This document shows positions 1 through 9,926 of a stretch of DNA of 64,000 nt, piece by piece; the first letter of the stretch is position 1; the number at the start of each line of letters is the position of its first letter. The stretch comes from Pseudevernia furfuracea (lineage: Eukaryota; Ascomycota; Lecanoromycetes; Lecanorales; Parmeliaceae), in contig JAIUPT010000036.1 in assembly GCA_022315425.1 (NCBI GenBank), positions 868,001 to 932,000 on the forward strand. The letters are read 5' to 3'. A program made the position numbers and the translations under genes. The notes under the pieces are model-generated. The model did no database searches, was not told the DNA's origin, and was given only the letters and a program-made list of their open reading frames with translations.

Positions 1-213
1 GGATTTTGTATGTAGCGATCTACTGTACTAGTTACACAACTCAATCAGGTGTTTCACATATCTATATTTTAACACAACGACTGTATCTATATCTGCAATA
101 AACAGATCAAAATCAAATTTCCCATAATCAGTTAAAAAGTAGGCGTCTACATCAAAGCCCTCGTCTCTCGCACGAGTCGTATCATCGATCGCGTTCGCGC
201 GAGCCTCTCGATT
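1..213 (+). mobile_element. Fragment of a Copia internal region (extra partial copy)
   Basis: Positions about 75-213 repeat, in the same orientation, the sequence at about 813-954 inside the neighbouring Copia relic; the same segment occurs inverted at about 3535-3670. At about 213 the match ends abruptly and the integrase C-terminal region of the next relic begins. This is therefore the remnant of another copy of the same element, fused by deletion or recombination. Positions 1-74 show no match I can identify inside the window. The element continues beyond the left edge. Confidence 0.6.
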
Positions 214-2743
214 AATTAAGATCTTCTTAAATTATCTCCTTCAGTGCGAAATCAGATAGAAGCCAACTGTATCTGAGAACTTCGAAATGAACGAGGCGAT
301 CGAACGTTTTGAGCAGATCTTGCTATATAAGATGCATTTCATACTGCTAAGTTCCCAGCTCAACAAGTCTTTCTGATCTGAAATCGTGATCATCATCAAT
401 TATTTGATGTTGCGATCCCTCAACGTTCGAATCATTATAACGTCATTTAAGACTTTTCATCATCGAAAGCTCATTTTATTTCATCTGCGAACGATTGATT
501 TCATCGTCTATGCGTTAAAGCGTATTTAAAAGAAACTCGTAAATAAAAGCGAAAAGTGTGTTCTTCTGAGATATAAAGAGAAGTTCATTTTTCGCCTATA
601 TAATCTCATCAAGAAGAAGATTATTCGAGTTAATAATATTTACTTCGTTGAGAAGCGTCTCTTGATTGTGAACCTCGAAGAAAAAACGAACGCTCATAAG
701 CTCTCGATCAAGCGATAACGTCTTTATGTATCAGCATCCGCTATAGAGGAGGCACTTAATGAACAACGTATTACTAACATTTCGAAAGACATTGTTCTCA
801 TCATGAAGTTCTCAACGACTGCATCTGCATCTGCAATAAACAGATCAAGATCAAATTTCCCATAATCAGCTGAAAAGCAGACGCCTATATCAAAGCCCTC
901 GTCCCTCGCACGAGTCGTATCATCGATCGCGTTCGCGCGGGCCTCTCGATCAATTGCTGCATTATCAGCTGTCGAAAGAATAACTCGTTCTCTCACTGTC
1001 GTCGAAATGGTTCGCGAAGACCTCGAGCTAAGTGCGGTTCAAAGGGTACTCCTTGACCATTTCGACACTACGATTTCGAACCTGCGAGACCTATCATCTG
1101 ACCCTCTCTCGAGAACATTCGCGGCCTTTGCGTTACTGACGGATCATGTCAATAAGTCGAATATTTTCGAGCCGACGATCTATCAACAGATCATTTTCAA
1201 TCAACTCTCTCGCATACACTGAGAGCTCGCCATGCAAGACGAATACAAATCTCTTATGAACAACAATACTTAATGTCTGATTCAGACGCCTTCAGATACT
1301 CATATTCTGAGAGGTCGCTGAGTTTACATCGTGAAGCGAGACCTCGCTGAGGAAGTCACTCGCTATAAGACTCGCTGAATAATTCGAGAATTCGAATAAC
1401 AGAAGGGTCGTGACTATCATGACACGTTCGCCTCAGTGATCAAGCTCATGAGTTATAAGACGATCTTTGCTCTGACAGCGACCCTGAACTGGGACGTAAA
1501 ACAAATGAACGTCAAAACCGCCTTTCTCTACGGTAACGTTCAAGAGACGATTTATGTGCGACAGTTCGATGATTTCAGCAAGAACGACATCAAAGTTTGT
1601 AAGCTGAATAAGGCTCTCTATGAACTCAAGCAATTTCTTAGAATTTGATATCAGCACTTCTCGAAGTACATGAAGAAACTCGAACTAATATTCATCGAAT
1701 CGAACGAGAGTGTCTTTATGAACGTCAAGGAGGGCATCACTGTAGCTCTCTATGTGAACGATATATTGATCATCGACCTCAGCAAAATCGGCATTCAGCG
1801 CATCAAAAAGGCCCTCAATGACAAGTTTCACATGTCCGACTTGGGACCTTGCGCCTATTATTTAGGCATGACCGTCAAAAGGGACCGTGTCGTCGGCATT
1901 CTTCGTCTGAGACAAGTAGTCTATGTCACTCGTTTCTTGAAGCATTTTAACTGCTAAAGTCTTAATTCAGTCTCTACGTCTCTGAAAACCAGTCGCAAGC
2001 TACAATCTACGGAAGAGGACTATATTGCCTCGAGAAAGCTGTGCGAGGACTATCAATCTACCGTGAGATCCCTCATGTATATTATACTAGGAACTCGTTC
2101 TGATATCGCCTATGCTGTCTCTCTTGTCAGCCGCTATTCAGTCAATTCGACTCAGACACACTGGAATACAGTGGTTCGAATCTTCCGGTACCTTAGAGGC
2201 ACGATGCACTACGAACTCGTGTACAAAGGATCCCTTCAAGCCCTCATCGGGTACATCGATTCCGATTGAGCTGACGACTCGATTCGGAGGTCTATCTTCG
2301 ACTACCTATTCAACGTCGATAGCGACGTCATCAGCTGATCATTAAAGCGTCAAGTCATCGTCGCGTTATTCACTTGCGAAGTCGAGTATATCGGTCAAAC
2401 GTTGACTATCAAAGAAGTCATTTGACTGAAAACTCTCCTCAATCAACTCCTGCGGCCCCGGGACTCTGACCCGAAGATCATCATAATCTTCGGCGACAAT
2501 TAGGGCGCAATTGCCCTCGTCAAGAACGCTTAGTTTCATGCTCGCATCAAGCACATTGACATCGCTCATCATTTCGTGCGTGAAAAAGTCAATGACGACA
2601 CCGTGAACATGCAATTCGTACCCACGAATAAACAAATGACCGACGGTCTCACCAAAGCCCTCTGCCTCGACAAATTCGTTGCCTTTCGCGATGCCCTTGG
2701 GGTGAAATCAGCCCCAGAACATCCCCTCAGCGTCAAAGACTAA
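214..2743 (+). pseudogene. Ty1/Copia retrotransposon pol relic (integrase C-term, reverse transcriptase, RNase H)
   Basis: One reading frame (codon first bases congruent with 461, 1361 and 2741) carries Copia pol homology without frameshifts. Around 460-670 lies the integrase C-terminal region (KKIIRVNNIYFVEKR). Around 1360-1960 is the RVT_2 reverse transcriptase (MNVKTAFLYG; LYVNDILII in the position of the YVDD active-site box). Around 2063-2743 is the Copia RNase H region (LGTRSDIAYAVSLVSRYS, then a segment ending at a natural TAA at 2741-2743). The frame is interrupted by stops at 1376, 1397, 1646, 1955, 2267, 2336, 2423 and 2501. Each lies where the family has Trp or Gln, so TGG to TGA and CAA/CAG to TAA/TAG transitions explain them, the expected outcome of RIP. 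The gag and protease parts and the 5' LTR are missing. The element cannot encode a functional protein. Confidence 0.85.
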
Positions 2744-3203
2744 CCCTCAGCGCTCTTGCTTCTAACCTGGAGTCGCCAGTTCCAGGGGAGTGACGCTATC
2801 CACCTTGCCTGTGGACGCCAGATCTTCGGTTTTCTTCCACTGCTTCTTGTTCCACCCCCTCATATATCCACCGACCTCGTTTTGGTAGAAATTGGGTGTG
2901 CACCAGGTCTATTCCAAAGAAAACTTTCAAAAAACCGCCTTTTTCCGGAAAATGGAAGTTTTGTATGGAGGACCAGGACGGATTTTTACATGTCTTCGAA
3001 TTTGACATAGTCGTTTTCAGAACTTGGTTCGAATTTGACATAGTCGTTTTCAGAACTTGGTTCGAATTTGACATAGTCGTTTTCAGAACTTGGTTTCTTC
3101 ACTTTTGTGAACCGAACTTCGCGCTAACCCGATTGGGGTTTTTTGCGTCGCGAAGTGCGAAAATCGTGTTTTCGCATTTTTGAGTATGCGAGCGAAGGGG
3201 AGT
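2744..3203 (+). mobile_element. Copia 3' non-coding segment with polypurine tract
   Basis: This 460-bp stretch lies between the pol stop codon and the 3' LTR. It ends in a purine-rich tract at about 3190-3203 (GAGCGAAGGGGAG), directly abutting the LTR start TGTCAAAA. A polypurine tract in that position primes plus-strand DNA synthesis in LTR elements, which fixes the element orientation as plus. Base composition is less AT-rich than the surroundings. An open frame runs through 2896-3183 but includes only the tandem repeats and shows no recognisable domain; I would not call it a gene. Confidence 0.6.
2995..3093 (+). repeat. Three perfect 33-bp tandem repeats
   Basis: Three head-to-tail copies occupy 2995-3027, 3028-3060 and 3061-3093 without spacers. 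The unit length is a multiple of three, so both strands read the repeat in frame (plus: FEFDIVVFRTW three times). The repeats are identical although surrounding transposon sequence is RIP-mutated. They lie in the non-coding stretch before the polypurine tract of the Copia relic. Absence of spacers excludes a CRISPR-type array. Confidence 0.9.
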
Positions 3204-3324
3204 GTCAAAATTCGGGTCACGTGACATGGTCACGTGATGCGCTAAGGCGCATCCTCATAGTCGCTCTTTACTCTCGTAGCATTCTATAGTTTTACAACTA
3301 AGTGTCCTACCACCTATTCTTGAC
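3204..3324 (+). mobile_element. Truncated 3' LTR of the plus-strand Copia relic
   Basis: Starts TGTCAAAATTCGGGTCACG immediately after a polypurine tract. Its 121 bases match, in inverted orientation, the first 130 or so bases of the LTR that ends at 7587, with very few differences. At 3324/3325 the LTR match stops well short of the full length (about 680 bp) and internal pol sequence in the opposite orientation begins. This is a broken LTR. Confidence 0.75.
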
Positions 3325-6300
3325 AAAATATTCGACTTATTAACATGATTCGTTAGTAACGCAAAGGTCGCGAATGTCTTCGAGAGAGAGTCAGATAATA
3401 GATCTCGCAGATTCGAAATCGTAGTGTCGAGATGATCAAGAAGTATTCTTTGAATCGCACTTAACTCGAGATCTTCGCGAATCATTTCGACGACAGTGAG
3501 AAAACGAGTTATTCTTTCGATAGCTAATAATGCAGCAATTGATCGAGAGACTCGCGCGAACGCGATCGATGATACGACTCGTGCGAGGGACGAGGGCTTT
3601 GATATAGACGTCTGCTTTTTAGCTGATTATGGGAAATTTGATCTTGATCTGTTTATTGCAGATACAGATGCAGTCGTTGAGAGCTTTATAATAAGAATAA
3701 TATCTTTCGAAATGTTAATAATACGCTATTTATCAAGTGTCTTCTCTACAGCGAATATTAATACATAAAGACGTTATCGCTTGATCGAGAGCTCATGAGC
3801 GTTCGTCTTTTCTTCGAAGTTCACAATCAAGAAACGCTTCTCAACGAAGTGAACATTATTAACTCGAATAATCTTCTTCTTAATGAGATTATATAGACGG
3901 AAAATAAACTCCCCTTTATATCTCAGAAGAACACACTTTTCGCTTTTATTCACGAGTTTCTTTTAAATACGCTTTAACGCATAGACGATAAAATCAATCG
4001 TTCGCAGATAAGATAAAATGAGCTTTCGATAATGAAAAGTCTCAAATGACGTTACAATAATTCGAACGTTGAGGGATCGCAATATCAAATAATTGATAAT
4101 GATCACGATTTCGAGTTAGAAAGACTTGTTGAGCTAGAAACTTAATAGTATAAAATGCATCTTATATAGTAAGATCTGCTCAAAACGTTCGATCGCTTCG
4201 TTTATTTCGAGATTCTCAGATACAGTGAGCTTCTATCTAATTTCGCACTAAAGAAGATAATTCAAGAAGATCTTGAACATATACTCTTTTTTATTGTCGA
4301 GGCGAATACGATAGATCTTATAGTCTCGTGACTCTAGAAAGACTTTGAAACGTAAGAATATAACAAACGTTTCACTCTTATAACGAATGCAGTACACTTT
4401 AAAATAAGAGATGAAATTATTCTTGAATATTATAAAGTATCTGCAGTTATTGAATTTAGTAGGGGACAGAGACTCTACGAGATCACTATAAACAAATTCG
4501 TTAGACTGCGTTTCTGACTCTGTGAGACTATCATAAGAGATAGTCTTCTAACGTTTTATAATATAGTATTCGCAGATATACTCCTTCGCAATGTTCTTAA
4601 TAAAGTTCATCTTAACGATCATATTTGAGAGCTTGTTTAGATTGTTCTGATTTAAATGACTTATGCGAGCATATTAGAATTAATAAATAAGATTCGAGAG
4701 CACACTATAGACGATTAAAGCACTATTTCGACTCTGTCAGAGATTCAAAAAGAAGAGATCACGATTGCGAGTATCGATAAGCTTCAGATCGTTCTTAATA
4801 AGAGTGTACTCTATCTTATGAAAGAAGATAGCGATGTCGAAGTTCAGAAGTTTATCGACCGAGAGAAGATTGACGTTCATATCGAACATATATAAGACAT
4901 TTCGCAGAGTGACTATCACACACTCTCTTCTGATCACACAGTCGAGACTAATAATGTTATAGTCTTAAAGCTACACTTCGCTTCTCTCGATGCTCTTGAT
5001 CGATCGAGAGTAAATCTTTTCGTAGATAATAAATATCGAACGATTCGCGAAAGAATAACGAGAGCAGTCTAAATCTACGACGACTCGAGTGAGAAGATTT
5101 ACGAAATTCGCAGTTATGAGACTATGTTCGAGAGCTTTCGTGACGATTAGATTAATGACTTGATTATCAGCCGCATCGAGGATATTGAAGTCGTTCGAAT
5201 TGACATTCGAATAGTGCATAATGAAGTTTAGTTTCTTCAGAAAGATATAATTGACATTGAGATAATCGTTCTTCTCTGAAGCAGAGACATTAAAAGACGT
5301 CTCTTCGATGCGCTTGCGCTTATTGCTTAAGAGTTTATCTTCGAAGTCGAAGATCTTTATCTTCTTCTTCTTTTCCTCTTTCGTTATGAATTTCTCAGAC
5401 TTGAGATAAGAAAACTTGATTCAACATTTGATAGAGAAATATCTGAATTTGCGATTAGCTATCTTACACGAAGAATAGATCTCACGATTGATGTTAGAGT
5501 CGTCGAGATTATTGAAAGTAGCTTGTTTGTCTTTGCTCTTATCGTTATAAGCGATATATATGATTAGTTCTTCTTCTTTGAAGGAGATTCTAACTTCTTC
5601 GTTTACGACGATCACGACAATCTCTTAAAACTTGACGAACTTGTTCTTAAAGAGATTATGATTTTGAGTGTAACTTGACTCGAACATGTCGTAAGAGTCG
5701 TCAAGTTTCATAAGGAAAATTAAAATTCGCAGAGACTTCGAAATAACGAGAGATTTATGAAGACTAATGATGTCGAAGATAACCTTACGAAAGTTCTTTT
5801 CGTATTAACGAACTCCCTCTTCTTTAAGAATAAGATCGAATATTCGACGCATTAGTTCCCTATAGAGATTCGTGTTCTTAGATTAATAGTTCTTGATTAG
5901 AATATCGAGCATAATCTGAGAGTCTTTATCGTCGAATTCGACTTCGACGAGTTCGCGATCGCTATCTTCGAGACGATAAAAGATAATAATGTAGATTTTA
6001 TAACTAATAATCGCATTAAAGAAAACAAGATTATTAAGCATCAATCAATTATTGATATTCTACTTTCATCGACGATATCTTAGATTAAACTTTAAAATAA
6101 CAATAAAGTTTAAAGAGAAAGCGCTTTCCCCTTCGAGAGAATTAATCGTTAAAACTGTTAAGACTGACATGTTTCTTACGACGTCTTATGCGCTTGATTC
6201 TCCGTCGACTATAAATGCTGAGAATTGCTAAGAAGATTTCTAAGAACGATATATACGATGTGAATAGTAACGACGATGATATTCAAACGAAAGACTTAGC

Positions 6301-6828
6301 TTGAGAGACAACTAAGGCGAGAGAGGCGATAGAGAACGAAGATCTTAAAGTCGAAGAAGTCGAAGTCGAAGAAGTGAGATTCAGAGAGCTTTTGACACGA
6401 AGATCGAATAACTTAATGTCACTTGAGACACTAAGAGTGTCTTCGCTGACTTCGAATTGAAAGTTAACACTGCTAACGTCCGCGAAAGCAGTGAGAGTGA
6501 AATAGGTGCTCTAATCTTCGTCAGAGTTCTCGAGAGTCTTATCGATATCTAATAACTTTTGCTGCTGATCTTCGAGTTCTTATACGAGAAATGAGAAGTG
6601 CTTATGCTTGAATCTTCGATAGATACGAGCGATATTATTGAGATAAAAGATACTTAGAAGTAAGAAAGATTTGAATTGATCTAATTTTCGCTGAGACTAT
6701 ATCGAAGACAATTACTAAAGACGTGTAAATCTTCGAAGAGGAATAACGTTCTTCTTATACTAAGTCTTCGACAGAGACTCGAATTTAGAATAGTCGCTTC
6801 GATGACTATCGTCGTGAGATGAAGTCAT
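3325..6828 (-). pseudogene. Ty1/Copia gag-pol relic, truncated before reverse transcriptase
   Basis: Reading on the minus strand from the LTR at 7587, the order is that of a Copia element. A possible gag start at 6828 (MTSSHDDSHRSDYSKF) is followed by RIP-degraded gag. Then come a protease-like segment near 5219-4971 (VVDLDCSRYSFANRSIF, resembling the D-S-G-A/C-S active-site region), a pre-integrase segment at 4937-4737 (NVLYMFDMNVNLLSVDKLL), the integrase C-terminus near 3930-3780, and the linker 3768-3325. Protease, pre-integrase and integrase pieces share one frame; the putative gag start is one base out of that frame, so an indel or a wrong start is likely. Reverse transcriptase, RNase H and 3' LTR are absent: the element is cut at 3325. 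Segment 3325-4280 is an inverted, more heavily RIP-mutated match to about 214-1166. Confidence 0.75.
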
Positions 6829-6904
6829 ATTCGATGATAGAATAAAGTCGAATAACGATGAAAAGAATTCGATGACTGGGTCTCAGCCCTCTTCTTCAGA
6901 GAAC

Positions 6905-7587
6905 TTGTGAGATCGAAAGATCTATCTCAACAAGAAATCCTTGTTGTTTTGACTCTCAATAGACGTATACGCGCTCTAAGTGAAGGTTTGTCGATAACTA
7001 ATCAACTCTAAAGTGTGATCAGACGATTTGATGCTGAAGTTCAGCCTCTTGAGTCGTTATAATTGATTCGATTCACGTAAACGCTTTATCAACGCTGAAG
7101 CGATATACATCGCGAGAGAAATATTCTCGTTAAGCGTGTTTAGCGTGTCTCACGCAGGGAAGCTAACAATGTTTCAGAGACCTTAATGAAATTCGATCGC
7201 ACGGTCGTATAACGAGTTCGGCGTTCGACGTTCGATTAGATTCGATATGTCGCGAGTCGATTTGCGATAGGGCTCCCAGCCCTTCGAATTCCAAAGACGA
7301 TCATTTTGTAGAGAGCAATGCCCACCTCAAGAAGATTGAAAAACAGAGTCTCATAGCTGTCGCGGCGTTCATTGCGATGAACTCGTAATGCTTAGAGGTC
7401 ACTGTGGCTCTGATAGACATAGGGTATAAGTGAAACAGTCGCCGAGCAAGCCCGGGCTCATAACCTATCAAGAATAGGTGATAGAACACTTAGTTGTTAA
7501 CTATAGAATACTACGAGAGTAAAGAGCGACTATGAGGATGCGCCTTAGCGCATCACGTGACCATGTCACGTGACCCGAATTTTGACA
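6905..7587 (-). mobile_element. 5' LTR of the minus-strand Copia relic
   Basis: The high-coordinate end reads, on the minus strand, TGTCAAAATTCGGG, the same start as the truncated LTR at 3204. The block matches 8295-8962 over nearly its whole length in the same orientation, which defines an LTR of roughly 680 bp; the low-coordinate boundary is approximate. Gag-like sequence follows it in the expected direction. It still has moderate GC content, so it is less RIP-altered than the 8295 copy. I could not identify a primer-binding site with confidence. Confidence 0.7.
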
Positions 7588-8294
7588 TTTATTCGACTAT
7601 CGCTAAGTCTTAATATTAGTATATTAGTATATTCTTTATTAATATAATATCGTATTTTAAGACTATTTTGACATATTACACTTATCGATATTACTAATCT
7701 AAATCTCTTTCGAGTGAGAATTAATTACGCTTACTTTAAATTTAAGACTATATATTTGTTATTTATAAAAAAAGTAACGTCGAAACGTTTAACTTTTAAT
7801 TCGAGATATTATTCTTATTTCGTAACGTTCTTAGCGTTTATGAATTATATATAATTAAAAGAATTTCTTTTAATTATTTTTCACTCTTATATATATTCTT
7901 CGATCTTATTTTAATTGAAATTTAATATGCATTAAATATTATTTAAAGAAACTTTTTAAAAAATCGTTTTTTTTCTTTTCAAAAAGTGAAAAGTTTATAT
8001 AAAGAATTAAATCTAATATAGTCGTTTTCGAATATTAATTCTTTATCTTTGTTATTCGAATCTCGATCTAATTCGATTAAGATTTTATGCGTGACGAAGT
8101 TTAAAAATCGTTTCTTCTTATTTTAGCGCAGCGTTTATGTGAGAGTATTAAAATTCTTATATCGTTTTTTACTTTAGTAACCCGACGCTCGAGATTACTA
8201 AGCTTGTTTTCGACGCTAGTCGATATGAATTTTAAATACGACTTTTCGCTGCACTTAGAACTTTAATTAAATAACGTGTTTTACAACTCTATGT
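7588..8294. mobile_element. AT-rich RIP-degraded DNA between two LTR copies
   Basis: About 700 bp of strongly AT-rich sequence with stops in all frames. It is bracketed by two same-orientation LTR copies and is presumably decayed transposon DNA. I could not match it to the gag region of the neighbouring element, so its identity is open. Confidence 0.5.
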
Positions 8295-8962
8295 TTCGAT
8301 ACTTTAAAGAACTTATAAGATTTAAAGAACTATTTTAATAAGAAATTCTTATTATTTTAACTCTTAATAGACGTATAAGCGCTCTAAGTAAAGATTTATC
8401 GATAATTAATTAACTTTAAAGTGTGATTAAACGATTTAATGTTAAACTTTAGCTTAATTAAGTCGTTATAATTAATTCGATTCTTACGAAAGCTTTATTT
8501 ATAATAAAGCGATCTTCTCGTTAAATATATTTAACGTGTCTCACGCAGAGAAGCTAATAATATTCTAAAGATCTTAATAAAATTCGATCGCACGATCGTA
8601 TAATAAGTTCGACGTTCGACGTTCGATTGACTCGATTTACGAAACAGCTCTTAATCTCTTAAATTTCAAAGACGATTATTTTATAAAAAGAAAATGTTTA
8701 TCTTAAGAAGATTAGAAAATACTAGAGTCTTATAGCTATCGCGACGTTTATTGCGATAAACTCGTAATACTTAAAAAATTATTATAACTCTAATAGACGT
8801 AGAGTATCTGAGTAAGCTCGAACTTATAATCTATTAAGATTATATGATAGAATACTTAATTGTTAATTATAGAGTGCTACGAGAGTAAAGAGCGACTATG
8901 AGAATGCGCCTTAGCGCATCACGTGACCATGTCACGCGACTCAAATTTTGACACTCTCTGAC
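8295..8962 (-). mobile_element. Second, heavily RIP-mutated Copia LTR
   Basis: Matches 6905-7587 in the same orientation. Differences are overwhelmingly C-to-T and G-to-A transitions that make this copy AT-rich (for example gaaatccttgttg versus gaaattcttatta). It ends ...TTTTGACA at 8962, after which composition returns to that of host DNA. It marks the right boundary of the transposon cluster. No convincing target-site duplication is visible. Confidence 0.7.
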
Positions 8963-9926
8963 GCAATGTGGGAGCAGCTTCTGAGGACTGAGGCAACCAT
9001 ATTCTTTAACATGAAGCGTATGTGGTTTCAGCGCAGGTCAAAGACACGGGTACGACCTGCACTAGCGAAGCGACTTCTAGCTTAGCAAGTCTTTACTGAG
9101 ATTTTTGGGAGTGTGAGAGAGAGCTTTTTTAAACAGCGGTTGTATACTTTGAGTATTGTGGGCGTTTGAACACCGTAGTGTGTCAGATTAGAGGAGATGA
9201 TGAGGTTCGAGGTTCGAAACGTAGCAGAGAACACCAGGACTTTGACCCGATCCATTACCGCTACCTTTTGGTCACAATGGAAGAAAGCAGGGCTGTTGTC
9301 CAAGAAGATATCGGAGTGGTTTGTAGTCAACGCCCTGTTCGGACGTGGCCATGATGATGAGCCACGACTACACGGTCCCATGACTTGCCCCTTTCTGTAC
9401 ATCACCTTATCATATAACAGCATGCTGACAATTATAAGAGGTCTCTGTTTGCTTGAAGCAGCGAGGACGACTGACTGGTTGCGAGACAAGGGATGATATG
9501 AGGCATAATTTGTGATAGTTTTATAGCTGCGGGCTGAATTTTTGCTTTCGCTTTCCCCAATGCTCAAACGCTTTGAGCGTTGGCAGCAGCACCAGGAACC
9601 CGACCGTCAAATGGGGCCTCTGATCAGCATGCGAAACTATGTTGACAATAGTCATAAGCCCTGACAGCTCATCTAAATGCCACTCACCAGAGTGCACCAG
9701 AGTGCACCAGAGTGAATTTGAAACCATGGCTCTCCCACGATCGAAGCCATTTGAATCAAATACGCTCTCGATGTCTCAGAAGGTTATGTGGAGTCAATTC
9801 TATTCGCCTCCTTGGTGGGCTCGGGTAATCATCCGGCACAGCCTTGCTAGGCTGTGTAGAGGAGCCGGACGAGATGATATGGCGTAAACTCGAGGTTTCG
9901 AGACTGCATCGCAGCTGATTTCATGC
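8963..9926. other. Intergenic DNA downstream of PBS2
   Basis: This is about 960 bp of non-repetitive host DNA between the transposon cluster and the PBS2 stop codon. Open frames occur on both strands (up to 161 codons on the minus strand at 9082-9567), but they overlap each other, have no recognisable domain and lack a convincing start context. I see no supportable gene. Confidence 0.5.
9685..9714 (+). repeat. Three copies of a 10-bp tandem repeat
   Basis: The unit CACCAGAGTG occurs three times head to tail. It lies about 210 bp downstream of the PBS2 stop codon. Function unknown; probably a simple slippage repeat. Confidence 0.8.

Noticed and set aside
724..996. Minus-strand 90-codon ORF, also found as a plus-strand ORF at 3496-3768
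   Set aside because: Conserved between copies only because the transposon sequence is; it lies antisense to the Copia pol frame.
2995..3093. CRISPR-like array
   Set aside because: Three units are directly adjacent without spacers, in a fungal transposon.
3204..7587. A DNA transposon with 130-bp terminal inverted repeats
   Set aside because: Polypurine tract before 3204, Copia gag-pol domains inside and a full-length LTR copy at 8295-8962 show that the ends are LTR sequences in opposite orientation.
9082..9567. Minus-strand ORF of 161 codons
   Set aside because: No domain, overlaps plus-strand frames of similar quality, atypical composition and no start context.
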